The notes under the pieces were generated by a model that was not told where the DNA came from, searched no databases, and saw only the letters and a program-made list of their open reading frames with translations. Source: an uncultured Bacilli bacterium (GTDB lineage Bacteria; Bacillota_I; Bacilli_A; RF39; UBA660). From it: a DNA stretch of 18,858 nucleotides. The position numbers and the translations under genes are program-made. Below, in pieces: positions 1 to 7,528 of the stretch; positions within the stretch are counted from its first letter, which is position 1; every line of letters begins with the position of its first letter. Where the stretch lies: positions 1-18,858 of the forward strand of contig CANQWJ010000005.1 of NCBI GenBank assembly GCA_947627525.1. The letters run 5' to 3'.

Positions 1-789
1 CACTTCACTATTAGGAGCTTTTGATCTAGCAATTTCAGGAACAATCGCAGCATCTAATTGTAATTCCCCATCAATCTTGTATTGTGGATATTTTCCTTTA
101 GCAATTCTTACTGCTTCAACAACTTTATCAACATCAGCATGCTTAGCGCTTCCCATCGTTGAATGAGAAAGCAACGCCACAATTGGTTCTTTTTGGACTA
201 ACAATTGGAAACTTTCGGCTGAAAGAGATGCGATTGCTGCCAATTTTTCAGGATTAGGATTTTGTTCTAGACCACTATCACCAAAGACAAAAATACCATT
301 TTCCCCATATTCACAATTAGGAACAACCATCAAAAAGAATGCTGATACTAAAGGAGCATCTTTTTTTGTCTTAATGATTTGTAATGCTGGTTTTAATGTA
401 TTAGCACTCGAATGACACGCTCCTGATACAACACCATCTGCCAAATTCATCTTTAAAAGCATACAAGCAAAATACATAAAATCTTCTGTTAAAAGACGCT
501 TTGCTTCTTCTAAAGTCATTCCCTTCTCTTTACGAAGTTCATATAAAATTTTAGCTAGTTCATCAGTTAATATTGATTTATTAGGATCTATAATATCTAT
601 TTTAGATAAATCTAAATCACTATTATTTTTAAAAATTTCTTCCTTGTTACCAAGAAGTATTATATTAGCAAAATCTTCTTTTTCAATAATTTCAATAGCT
701 TCTAAAACTCTTCTATCCATACTCTCAGGAAGAACAATTGTCTTTTTATCACTTCTAGCACGCATTTTTATTTCATCTATGAAACTCAT
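1..789 (-). CDS. pta: phosphate acetyltransferase, 3' end cut by the window edge
   Basis: This gene encodes Pta, the cytosolic enzyme that interconverts acetyl-CoA plus phosphate with acetyl phosphate plus CoA. With acetate kinase it forms the ATP-yielding acetate pathway. The visible 263 residues, out of about 325-335 usual for the family, match Bacillus-type Pta throughout. They run from the N-terminal KKTIVLPESMDRRVLEA segment through LADGVVSGACHSSANT and ALQIIKTK to STMGSAKHADVDKV and DGELQLDAA near the edge. The ATG at 789 is supported by an AAAGAGGG ribosome binding site a few bases upstream. The gene diverges from gerQ. No frameshift is seen in the visible part. AckA is not in the window. 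Identification is by recognised family motifs and is very secure. Confidence 0.96.
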   Translation of the reverse strand, partial: MSFIDEIKMRARSDKKTIVLPESMDRRVLEAIEIIEKEDFANIILLGNKEEIFKNNSDLDLSKIDIIDPNKSILTDELAKILYELRKEKGMTLEEAKRLLTEDFMYFACMLLKMNLADGVVSGACHSSANTLKPALQIIKTKKDAPLVSAFFLMVVPNCEYGENGIFVFGDSGLEQNPNPEKLAAIASLSAESFQLLVQKEPIVALLSHSTMGSAKHADVDKVVEAVRIAKGKYPQYKIDGELQLDAAIVPEIARSKAPNSEV

Positions 790-816
790 ATATAGACCCT
801 CTTTCATTCTCTTCCA

Positions 817-845
817 ATTATAACATATTTCTATCTTTTTAAATT
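817..845 (-). promoter_or_regulatory. candidate pta promoter with extended -10
   Basis: On the minus strand a perfect TATAAT (817-822) is preceded by TGT, giving an extended TGnTATAAT -10 element about 28 bases before the pta start. The -35 position (about 840-845) is weak, reading AATTTA, which fits an extended -10 promoter that relies less on -35. It lies in the 114-bp gap between divergent pta and gerQ. Confidence 0.55.
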
Positions 846-903
846 AATATTTATATCATTTTCTAGACATTTGACATATATTAGAGTGAAAGGATGATAG
901 TAA

Positions 904-1305
904 ATGAATGGTGCTTTTTTTGGAAATGATAATCCCCAAGGTATTCCTAACTATAATGATTTTTTAAATACAAGTAATAATAGTGGTATTAGTTCAAGTA
1001 ATAATCCTACTCTAACAGGTCCATTAAACAATTTAAATGGTTTTAGTAATACCGGTTATAATTCAAATAGTAGTAGTTATGCTCAAAATGTCTTAAAAAG
1101 TAATGTTGGTATTTCTGGTTACTTCTTTGTTTCATTTCCTGATTCAGTTGATTGGCGTGACAAGATCTTTTATGGTGTCTTAGCGGAAGCAGGAGACGAT
1201 TACATCTTAGTCTATAATGAAGATAATCAAGAGTATTATTTGATATGGAGCATTTATTTAAATTATGCAACATTTGATCAAAAACCAAATATAAGTAAAG
1301 AGTGA
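904..1305 (+). CDS. gerQ: spore coat protein GerQ homologue
   Basis: In Bacillus, GerQ is an inner spore-coat protein needed to place the cortex hydrolase CwlJ and for normal germination. Residues about 59-127 here align with the conserved GerQ core: YAQNVLKSNVG, then WRDKIFYGVLAEAGDDYILV and YLNYATFDQ, corresponding to YIENILRLNKG, W(N)S.VFKG..EAAGRDHIIL and YLDYVTFDE. The first 58 residues are a low-complexity Asn/Ser/Gly-rich tail with no lysine; the first lysine is residue 65. This differs from the Lys/Gln-rich Bacillus N-terminus. The start has an AAAGGA site at 889-894 with 9-base spacing. The gene is monocistronic, with a terminator directly at its stop. The family call is from motif memory; the core match is good. 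Confidence 0.85.
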   Translation: MNGAFFGNDNPQGIPNYNDFLNTSNNSGISSSNNPTLTGPLNNLNGFSNTGYNSNSSSYAQNVLKSNVGISGYFFVSFPDSVDWRDKIFYGVLAEAGDDYILVYNEDNQEYYLIWSIYLNYATFDQKPNISKE

Positions 1306-1326
1306 TTGAATCATTCTTTTTTTTTT
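1300..1326 (+). terminator. gerQ terminator
   Basis: GAGTGATTGAATCATTC (1300-1316) folds into a stem of about 7 bp and is followed by ten T residues. The hairpin starts within the last gerQ codons, so stop codon and terminator overlap. Confidence 0.85.
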
Positions 1327-1334
1327 GATATAAT
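1306..1334 (+). promoter_or_regulatory. candidate promoter of the lemA-family gene
   Basis: TTGAAT (1306-1311), a 17-base spacer and TATAAT (1329-1334) match the housekeeping sigma consensus closely. The -35 box lies inside the gerQ terminator stem, so this gene probably starts its own transcript right after gerQ ends. The T-tract occupies the spacer. Confidence 0.55.
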
Positions 1335-1357
1335 TCTTTTAGAATGGAGGTCCAAAG

Positions 1358-1912
1358 ATGATTCCTTATATAATTTTATTAATCGTTATAATTACCATTA
1401 TATTTATTTATAAATTGAAAGATGTAACAAAAGATTTTAATTCTATCTTAGTACGAATTCATGATGGAGAGAATGAAATTGATGAACTATTAAATCGTAA
1501 AGGTAATATTTTAAATGAAGTTTGTGAAGAGATTAATGAATTGAATGAAAATCGTGTTTTTTCTTCAGTTGCTAAAATAACTAAAAAGAATATTGATAGT
1601 TTAAAACTTGATCGTGAACTTTCAGAAGTATATTCTGAATTAAAAGAATACTTATTAGTTAATAAATCATTTATTCCTGAAGAAGAATTAAAAAATAAAA
1701 TAGATGCTTTAGAAGAACTAGAGACTAATCTTGATGCAACTAAATTGTTCTACAATGATAATTCAACTATTTTCAATGAATTATTAGATAAGTTTCCATC
1801 TAGTTTAGTAGCAAGAAAAAAAGGATATGATTTTAAATTCCTATATACTTTTGAAGAAGATGAATTCTTTGAAATATTAAAAGATAAAAAGAAAAAAGAA
1901 AAAGAAGCATGA
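1358..1912 (+). CDS. lemA: LemA family membrane-anchored protein
   Basis: A 184-residue protein with one N-terminal membrane helix (residues about 2-19, Ile-rich) and a long helical body. The C-terminal half carries the LemA signature order: PEEELKNKIDALEELETNLDATKLFYNDNSTIFNELL, then DKFPSSLVARKKGY and a final aromatic/acidic segment. LemA proteins are membrane-tethered helical bundles exposed to one face of the membrane; their biochemical role is unknown. The C-terminus is a Lys/Glu tail (KDKKKKEKEA). The start has GGAGG at 1346-1350. It is followed by its own terminator and sits between gerQ and the CRISPR array with no obvious functional partner. The family call is fairly sure, but a specific function cannot be assigned. 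Confidence 0.8.
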   Translation: MIPYIILLIVIITIIFIYKLKDVTKDFNSILVRIHDGENEIDELLNRKGNILNEVCEEINELNENRVFSSVAKITKKNIDSLKLDRELSEVYSELKEYLLVNKSFIPEEELKNKIDALEELETNLDATKLFYNDNSTIFNELLDKFPSSLVARKKGYDFKFLYTFEEDEFFEILKDKKKKEKEA

Positions 1913-1937
1913 ACTAATCAATAAAAGTAATAAAAAT

Positions 1938-1976
1938 AAATCCCAATTTTGGTTCTATACTGGATTGGGATTTTAT
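1938..1976 (+). terminator. terminator after the lemA-family gene
   Basis: AAATCCCAAT (1938-1947) pairs with ATTGGGATTT (1964-1973), a 10-bp stem followed by a T-rich run. Confidence 0.85.
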
Positions 1977-2211
1977 GATTTAATGAATTATAATTTTATA
2001 TTTTTCCCAATAACTTCATAAATACTAATCATAAAAAATCAAAAAAGTACTTCAATTAAAATCTATATTTAATATCATTATTATAAAAAGTTTTTTTCTT
2101 TATTTTATATATTTTTCATATTTTTTTAAAATAAAATCATCGAAGGACTTTTTACATCATTTTATTGATTTTTTATCATTTAAATGTTATATATATTCAT
2201 ATACACTCAGT
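1977..2211 (+). promoter_or_regulatory. AT-rich CRISPR leader region
   Basis: No reading frame is convincing here. The stretch is extremely AT-rich, with T-runs at about 2090-2125, and abuts the first CRISPR repeat. Repeat orientation (ends in GAAAC) and degeneration of the last repeat at the opposite end both place the leader on this side. The boundary to the lemA terminator is arbitrary. Confidence 0.6.
2165..2193 (+). promoter_or_regulatory. candidate promoter of the CRISPR array
   Basis: TTGATT (2165-2170), a 17-base spacer and TATATA (2188-2193) preceded by TGT (extended -10). Transcription would start near 2200, about a dozen bases before the first repeat, and run into the array. Confidence 0.5.
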
Positions 2212-2447
2212 GTAATACCTTACCTATTAGGGATTTGAAACAGTAGTAGCATCCTCTTGTTCAGGAATTTCTTCATAAGGTAATACCTTACCCATTAGGG
2301 ATTTGAAACCTTTAATGAAAGTACTTTCAGCTACATAAATCTGTTTAGGTAATATCTTACCTATTAGGGATTCGAAACAATAAAACTAGTATAGCAACTA
2401 GTATTCTCTTTACTCCCGTAATACCTTACCCACTAGGGCATTAAAAA
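2212..2447 (+). CRISPR. small orphan CRISPR array: 4 repeats, 3 spacers
   Basis: Four 30-bp repeats lie at 2212-2241, 2280-2309, 2349-2378 and 2418-2447, separated by unique spacers of 38, 39 and 39 bp. The repeats begin GTAATACCTTACC, continue (T/C)ATTAGGGA and end TTTGAAAC. Repeat 2 differs from repeat 1 by one base and repeat 3 by two. Repeat 4 is intact only for its first half and has lost the GAAAC end, as expected for the leader-distal repeat. CCTTA can pair with TAGGG inside the repeat to form a short stem. A GAAAC 3' end and this repeat/spacer size are typical of type I-B or type III systems. No cas gene is present in the window, so the array is orphan here or served by cas genes elsewhere. 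Confidence 0.9.
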
Positions 2448-2523
2448 ATAGTTTTTATAATGTAAATCCTATTTTGGAAATAGCAATAAAGAAATAATTA
2501 AAAATGTTATACAAAAAAAGATT

Positions 2524-2562
2524 AAAAAACTCAATCCGTTTTTATATTGGATTGAGTTTTAT
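2524..2562 (-). terminator. ung terminator (bidirectional hairpin)
   Basis: AAAACTCAATCC (2526-2537) pairs with GGATTGAGTTTT (2549-2560), a perfect 12-bp stem with T-rich flanks on both strands. It ends the ung transcript and could also end CRISPR array transcription from the left. Confidence 0.85.
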
Positions 2563-2585
2563 AGTTTTAATATTAACCTACTTTT

Positions 2586-3251
2586 TTATTTAACTAAATT
2601 CCAATCAATTGGTGAAATGCCTTTCGATTTAAGGAAATCATTTGTTTTTGAAAAAGGTTTACTTCCAAAGAAACCATTATTAGCTGAATATGGTGATGGG
2701 TGTGGTGACTCAATAATATAATGAATAGGATTAGTAATTAATGCCTTTTTAGCACGAGCATAATTACCCCAAAGAATGAAAACAACTGGTGTATCTTTTT
2801 CATTTATTTTTGATATGACAGCATCCGTAAATGTTTCCCAACCATGATCTTTATGGGATGCTGGTTTATCCTTTTCAACCGTTAATACACTATTTAATAA
2901 GAGAACTCCTTCTTCGGTCCATTTAATAAGACTACCACTTTCACTTATTTCATACCCTAAATCATCATGTAATTCTTTAAAAATATTATTCAAAGATGGC
3001 GGCTTTCTAATACCTGTTTTAACAGAAAAAGATAACCCTTCTGCTTCATTTTCACCATGATAAGGATCTTGTCCTAAAATAACAACTTTAACATCTTTAT
3101 AAGCCGTATGACGAAAAGCATTAAATACTTCACTCATCTTTGGATAAATCGTATGTTTTTGATACTCTTCTTTAACAAAATTAAATAATTCTTGAAAATA
3201 ATCTTTATTTATTTCATCTTTTAATAATTCGTCCCAATCATTTCCCAACAT
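2586..3251 (-). CDS. ung: uracil-DNA glycosylase (family 1)
   Basis: Ung removes uracil from DNA by cleaving the N-glycosidic bond, starting base excision repair in the cytosol. At 221 residues it is full length. The water-activating motif GQDPYHG is at residues 60-66 with catalytic Asp62, and the DNA-intercalation loop HPSP is at 184-187 in SPHPSPYSAN. The KPPSLNNIFKEL, GVLLLNSVLTVE and FILWGNYA segments of the family are all present. The ATG at 3251 is preceded by a GGTGG-type site. It lies 23 bases downstream of the symporter gene and is probably cotranscribed with it. No abnormality is seen. Confidence 0.97.
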   Translation of the reverse strand: MLGNDWDELLKDEINKDYFQELFNFVKEEYQKHTIYPKMSEVFNAFRHTAYKDVKVVILGQDPYHGENEAEGLSFSVKTGIRKPPSLNNIFKELHDDLGYEISESGSLIKWTEEGVLLLNSVLTVEKDKPASHKDHGWETFTDAVISKINEKDTPVVFILWGNYARAKKALITNPIHYIIESPHPSPYSANNGFFGSKPFSKTNDFLKSKGISPIDWNLVK

Positions 3252-3274
3252 ATTACCACCAAATTAATTATACC

Positions 3275-4534
3275 CTATTTATTACTTTTTTTATAGATTA
3301 AGATGATGGCATAAATATTTATTAAGCATAAGAAAGCAACTGATATATCAATCAAAGTCCATATTTTAGTAGCACTCATCCAACAAGATATGAAAATAAA
3401 GATTATAACTATTAATTTATAAATAAAGTTGAAAACTTTTTTCTTAGTTAGATATTGTAAGGCAACTTCGCCATAATAAAATCCTGAAATAATCGTCGAA
3501 TAGGCAAAAAGAACGATACATATAAAAATAAATATTTTACCAATACTACCAAAGTGATATTTAAAAGCAAAATAAGCAAGTTCTATACCATTAGTACTAC
3601 TATCAATATAATTATGAAAGTTAGAAGATAGAATGATGAGTGCTGTTATAGTACAAATGATGAAACTTGTAATATAATTACCTAAAATTTGTACATATCC
3701 TTGATTTTCATCTTGGGTATCAGTCATTGCTGAAGAAATAGCAGATGTTCCAATACCAACTTCGGTTGAAAAAATAGCTCTTTGCATCCCTACAATTAAA
3801 GAATAGATAACTGAACCACCAAGGGCTTTATAATTAAAGGCTGTCACAACAATATCAATGATTGTTTTAGTTACTAATCGAAAGTTAAATAATAAGACAA
3901 ACACTCCTAATAATAAATATAGTCCTGTCATCAAAGGAACCATTTTACCAATTATTTTACTCTTTTTATGGCTACTAGAAAAAAGACAATATGTCGCTGT
4001 GAGAAGAATGATGATACTAATTACTTTTAAATTCCAATTTGTTGATAAAACAGCGACCTTTGAAACAGTATTAGTTTGAATTGTAATAAAACCGATTCCA
4101 TATGACACAATAATTAATAAAGCATAGATACGCGCTAAAACTTTTTTATTTAAAACTTTATCAATATAATAATGTGGTCCTCCAACTAATGTACTCCATT
4201 TTATTTTTTCTTTATATCTAGCTCCATAAATACTTTCAAGATAAGAAATACTTGAAACAACAATAGTAATAATCCATATCCAAAAAATGCTCCCTATACC
4301 ACCATACTTAATCGCAAGGGCAATTCCAGCGATTGAGCCAACACCTATTCGTGATGATAAAGACATCATGAGACTATCTAAAACACTAACACAATTATTA
4401 CTTTTATTCTTAATACTTTTAAAGATTCTCTTTATTCTAAATTGCGGAAATCCTAACTTAATAGAAAAGAAAATACCTGATAATAGAATTACTGATGTTG
4501 TAACTAGCCATATTACTTTATTTATTATGTCCAT
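3275..4534 (-). CDS. AGCS family amino acid (alanine/glycine):cation symporter
   Basis: A polytopic membrane protein of 419 residues, somewhat shorter than the usual 440-490, with about ten hydrophobic helices. The AGCS family takes up alanine or glycine with Na+ or H+. Family hallmarks are visible: an N-terminal helix followed by FPQFRIKRIFKSI, then SRIGVGSIAGIALAIKYGGIGSIFW (the IGTGNIAGVATAI-type motif), the YKEK and GGPHYYID segment, and FSTEVGIGTSAISSAMTDT with the following NYITSFIICTITALIIL helix. The start at 4534 has AGGTG five bases upstream. The amidase terminator hairpin lies immediately before the gene, so its promoter is either inside the amidase gene or the gene is read through. 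Substrate cannot be settled from sequence alone. Confidence 0.88.
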   Translation of the reverse strand: MDIINKVIWLVTTSVILLSGIFFSIKLGFPQFRIKRIFKSIKNKSNNCVSVLDSLMMSLSSRIGVGSIAGIALAIKYGGIGSIFWIWIITIVVSSISYLESIYGARYKEKIKWSTLVGGPHYYIDKVLNKKVLARIYALLIIVSYGIGFITIQTNTVSKVAVLSTNWNLKVISIIILLTATYCLFSSSHKKSKIIGKMVPLMTGLYLLLGVFVLLFNFRLVTKTIIDIVVTAFNYKALGGSVIYSLIVGMQRAIFSTEVGIGTSAISSAMTDTQDENQGYVQILGNYITSFIICTITALIILSSNFHNYIDSSTNGIELAYFAFKYHFGSIGKIFIFICIVLFAYSTIISGFYYGEVALQYLTKKKVFNFIYKLIVIIFIFISCWMSATKIWTLIDISVAFLCLINIYAIILIYKKSNK

Positions 4535-4556
4535 ATTTTCACCTAGTTAATTCTAT

Positions 4557-4580
4557 TAAAAAAGTTCAATTACTTGAACT
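4557..4580 (-). terminator. amidase terminator
   Basis: On the minus strand AGTTCAA, a 4-base loop and TTGAACT (4563-4580) are followed by six T residues. The stem overlaps the amidase TAG stop codon. It may only partly stop transcription, since the next gene starts 23 bases later. Confidence 0.75.
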
Positions 4581-6258
4581 ATTTTGTATTTTTATTTATT
4601 AAATTATATAGTCCAAGAATTAAACTTTCTTTTAGATTAGATTTAGTTGTACTAGAATAATCTTTTAAATAATAATCCGTAACATTATCTAGTTTTTGAT
4701 AAGTAGAACTTTTATCATCATCATAATAGTTCTTTACCTTTAAAAGAGTATCTGATAAGTTATATAAATTTTTAGATATACTAGGATTTTTATAATAATT
4801 AGTTTTATTTTGATATAAGTAAGCAATAGAATATATTGCTTCTTCATTATTAGCAAGAGCAACCATTTCCATTCCATAGTATAAACCATTAATACTACCA
4901 ATTTGGACATTCATGGATGGATAACCCGTAGCTGTTATAGTATAGGCAGCGGTCTTAGTTGAAACACTACGACTTGCACTATAAGTTGAAAGTTTACTAC
5001 GAATAGTTGGATAGATTACCACATCAACATCATTATTATTAAAACGATCTTTAACATAGTTTTTATAATTATTGCGAGCCGTTAAAGTATTCTTATAAGC
5101 CGTTGACTCAGTATAATCACTATCACACCAATTAGAGTTAACCCAATTCATATTGCTGACGTATTGACCTGATGCCTTTAATTGTTGCCAAGTTCTAATT
5201 GGACCTGTTGTACCCTTTAAATATTCATTTAAGTCATAACAGAAAGATGTATCATTAAAAGAATAATAACCATTATAGAAATTATTTATATAGACTATTT
5301 CGGCACCTAAACTCTTTAAATTATTAATCGCTTTTTGCATTAAGTTATAGATATCACCATCAACTTTAGAAGTTGCGATTCCAGTCGTCGTTGAAGAAAG
5401 ACTCATAAATTGAGTAGCAACTCCAATTCTTACACCTTTTAAACTCTTTTTAGATGTTAAAGACTTTTCAAACTCTGTTTTATCTTTTGAAATAACATCC
5501 ATTAAAATCGCATTGTCTTCTACAAACCTTGTTATAGGTCCAATGGTATCACGAGTTTTATCATACTTGATGACGCCATCTGGTGAAACACTTCCCCAAG
5601 TTGGACGAAGACCTACTAAATTATTGGCGGCACTAGGTAATCTGACACTACCACCAGTATCTGTTCCAAGACCAGCGACAGCGAAGTTTGCGGCTACCCC
5701 AACAGCTGTACCACCAGATGATCCATAACTAGAATACTTAGTATTATAAGAATTGTATACATTACCATAACTACTATATGAATTATAAGCAGAAATCGCA
5801 AATTCACTCATATTCGTTTTACCAATGATGATACCTCCAGCATCAATAATGTTTTGCACAGCAGGAGCATTCTCTTTAGGGTAATTATCTTTAAGAGCTT
5901 TTGTTCCAGCTGTTGTTGGAAGACCTTTAACATCAATATTATCCTTAACTAAAATAGGTAAACCAAATAATAAACTACTACGACCTTGACGTTTGTATTC
6001 CTCATCTTTTTGCTTTGCTTCTTCTAAAGCATTTTTATTAACATTTAAAACCGCATTATACTTACCATTATATTTATCAATTCGATCAAGATAAATCTGC
6101 ATTATTTTTTCATACGTTAAATAACCATCATCAACAGCTTCTTGAATTTCATATATATTCATTTTCGTTAAATCAACAGCTGCTTCTGTTGGTTCATTAG
6201 CCATAACATTTTGATTAATAGTACCAAGGAATGCTGCTAAAACAAGTGCTTCTTTCAT
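4579..6258 (-). CDS. amidase signature family hydrolase, probably exported
   Basis: A 559-residue enzyme of the amidase signature superfamily, which hydrolyses C-N amide bonds with a Ser-cisSer-Lys triad. Lys105 lies in LVKDNIDV; Ser180 (cis) in YGSSGGTAVG and Ser204 (nucleophile) in GTDTGGSVRLPSA show the standard 24-residue spacing. The first 20 residues (MKEALVLAAFLGTINQNVMA) look like a signal peptide with an Ala-type cleavage site, but the n-region has one lysine only. A GTG three codons upstream (6264-6262) is in frame after a lysine cluster, so the true start is uncertain. No strong ribosome binding site is seen. The Tyr/Ser/Asn-rich stretch at 158-180 and a long C-terminal extension are not typical of GatA, and no gatB or gatC is adjacent, so tRNA amidotransferase is unlikely. 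Substrate unknown. Confidence 0.88.
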   Translation of the reverse strand: MKEALVLAAFLGTINQNVMANEPTEAAVDLTKMNIYEIQEAVDDGYLTYEKIMQIYLDRIDKYNGKYNAVLNVNKNALEEAKQKDEEYKRQGRSSLLFGLPILVKDNIDVKGLPTTAGTKALKDNYPKENAPAVQNIIDAGGIIIGKTNMSEFAISAYNSYSSYGNVYNSYNTKYSSYGSSGGTAVGVAANFAVAGLGTDTGGSVRLPSAANNLVGLRPTWGSVSPDGVIKYDKTRDTIGPITRFVEDNAILMDVISKDKTEFEKSLTSKKSLKGVRIGVATQFMSLSSTTTGIATSKVDGDIYNLMQKAINNLKSLGAEIVYINNFYNGYYSFNDTSFCYDLNEYLKGTTGPIRTWQQLKASGQYVSNMNWVNSNWCDSDYTESTAYKNTLTARNNYKNYVKDRFNNNDVDVVIYPTIRSKLSTYSASRSVSTKTAAYTITATGYPSMNVQIGSINGLYYGMEMVALANNEEAIYSIAYLYQNKTNYYKNPSISKNLYNLSDTLLKVKNYYDDDKSSTYQKLDNVTDYYLKDYSSTTKSNLKESLILGLYNLINKNTK

Positions 6259-6297
6259 ATAATCACTACTTTCTTTTTAATATTATCATTTTTAAAC

Positions 6298-6342
6298 GAA
6301 AAAAACAATAATGCTTACTTATGATAAGACTCATTATTGTTT
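6298..6342 (-). terminator. operon terminator at the end of rlmH
   Basis: AAACAATAATG (6303-6313) pairs with CATTATTGTTT (6332-6342), an 11-bp stem. On the minus strand it is followed by a run of T. The upstream arm covers the last rlmH codons and the stop is in the loop, so this ends the DHH-to-rlmH operon. Confidence 0.88.
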
Positions 6343-6770
6343 ATTTTAAATGCTCTATATATTTGTTCTAAAAGGATGACTCTAAATAATTGATGGGGAA
6401 AAGTCATCTTTGAAAAAGATAAGCGATATTTAGATATCTTCTTTACTTCTTCTGATAGACCATAACTACCACCAATAATAAAAGTTATGTTACTGTTAGT
6501 GTTAAAGATAGAATCCAACTTTCCTGCTAGTTCAACGGATGTTAACTCTTTTCCTTCTATTTCTAGAGTTATTATGTAATCTTTAGGATTTACTTGTTTT
6601 AGAATCTTTTCCCCTTCAAGTTTCAAAGATGTTTTAACATCGGTTAAACCTTCATCCATTATTTCAACAATTTCTAATTGTGTATATTTAGAAAGACGTT
6701 TTTTATACTCTTCAATTGCATCACGATAAAAACTTTCTTTTATCTTGCCAACGCAAATTATTTTTATCAT
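6315..6770 (-). CDS. rlmH: 23S rRNA (pseudouridine1915-N3) methyltransferase
   Basis: RlmH is a small SPOUT methyltransferase that methylates pseudouridine 1915 in helix 69 of 23S rRNA on assembled 70S ribosomes. The 151-residue length is close to the family's 155-160. It starts MIKIICVGKIKESFYRDAI, has the AdoMet-binding knot loop IIGGSYGLSEEV, and ends with LSFSKMTFPHQLFRVILLEQIYRAFKI and the conserved YHK C-terminus. Its ATG overlaps the walJ stop as ATGA (4 bases), so the two are translationally coupled. walJ and rlmH are also close neighbours in Bacillus (yycJ, htrA, rlmH); htrA is missing here. Confidence 0.97.
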   Translation of the reverse strand: MIKIICVGKIKESFYRDAIEEYKKRLSKYTQLEIVEIMDEGLTDVKTSLKLEGEKILKQVNPKDYIITLEIEGKELTSVELAGKLDSIFNTNSNITFIIGGSYGLSEEVKKISKYRLSFSKMTFPHQLFRVILLEQIYRAFKINNNESYHK

Positions 6771-7528
6771 ACTTCCACCATCTCACAAGCAGTATTTTGG
6801 TGCGTAACAATTAATTTATCAACATCAAAATCAATATCTTTTAATTCATCTTTAACTTCTTCTAAAGCTAAATCATAAGTATTATTGTTTTCACTAATGT
6901 GTGCCAAGAAAACATACTTAGTATTAGGACCAATACATTTCGCAAGCAATTTTCCCGTATAACGATTAGATAGATGTCCACTATCACCAAGAATCCTTTG
7001 TTTTAACAAATAAGGATATGGTCCATTCATCAACATCTCTTCATTATAATTAGTTTCGACTATATATAAATCTTTATTGGTAAGTTTAGGTAAATATTTA
7101 TTATTAACATAACCAGTATCAGTAATATAGACTAATTCTTTATCATCATATTTGATAATCATACCATCACAAGAAACATCATGTGATAATGGCAATAATT
7201 CAATAGATACATCATCTAATTGAAAGAATTTATCAATTAACTCAATCGAACTAGCAGGTACTATCTTAATTATGTCTTCAAGTTTTTCTTCGGTAACACA
7301 GACTTTAGCATCAGTCTTCTTTATAAAAGTTTGTAATCCCTTAATGTGATCACTATGCGTATGCGTTATAATAATTGCCTTGATATCTTTAGGCGTTAAG
7401 TTTTCTTTTTCTAGTTCACTACTTATAAAACTAGCAGTTGGTCCAGCATCAATTAAAATATTAGTTTTACCACAACTGATTAAAGTACAATTAGCTTTAG
7501 ACCCACTTGAAATAATTTTTATTTTCAT
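6767..7528 (-). CDS. walJ: WalJ/YycJ-type metallo-beta-lactamase fold hydrolase
   Basis: A 253-residue MBL-fold protein of the YycJ/WalJ group, encoded in Bacillus with the WalRK cell-wall two-component system and linked to cell division and DNA metabolism. The metal motif THTHSDH supplies His56, His58, Asp60 and His61. LPLSHDVSCDGMII and ITDTGYV give the next ligands, and the GDSGHLSNRYTGKLL and VFLAHISENNNT segments are characteristic of the group. It starts one base inside the stop of the M23 gene (TAATG overlap) and overlaps rlmH by four bases. WalR and WalK are not in the window. The catalytic substrate is not established; exonuclease or hydrolase activity is inferred from the fold. Confidence 0.93.
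   Translation of the reverse strand: MKIKIISSGSKANCTLISCGKTNILIDAGPTASFISSELEKENLTPKDIKAIIITHTHSDHIKGLQTFIKKTDAKVCVTEEKLEDIIKIVPASSIELIDKFFQLDDVSIELLPLSHDVSCDGMIIKYDDKELVYITDTGYVNNKYLPKLTNKDLYIVETNYNEEMLMNGPYPYLLKQRILGDSGHLSNRYTGKLLAKCIGPNTKYVFLAHISENNNTYDLALEEVKDELKDIDFDVDKLIVTHQNTACEMVEV

Noticed and set aside
871..899. TTGACA at 871-876 as -35 of a sigma-A promoter for gerQ
   Set aside because: No acceptable -10 fits before the ATG at 904. The overlapping CATATATTA (875-883) fits the mother-cell sigma -10 pattern CATAnnnTA, but the implied start near 890 would barely include the ribosome binding site and no clear -35 is seen.
4535..4578. Glycine riboswitch before the AGCS symporter
   Set aside because: The gap is only 44 bases and consists of the amidase terminator plus the ribosome binding site.
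5513..5728. Antisense frame inside the amidase gene
   Set aside because: It is a shadow of the conserved amidase catalytic segment, without a binding site or recognisable product.
4579..6258. GatA subunit of the tRNA amidotransferase
   Set aside because: The protein has a signal-like N-terminus and a long Tyr/Ser-rich insert, and gatB/gatC are not adjacent; a general exported amidase fits better.
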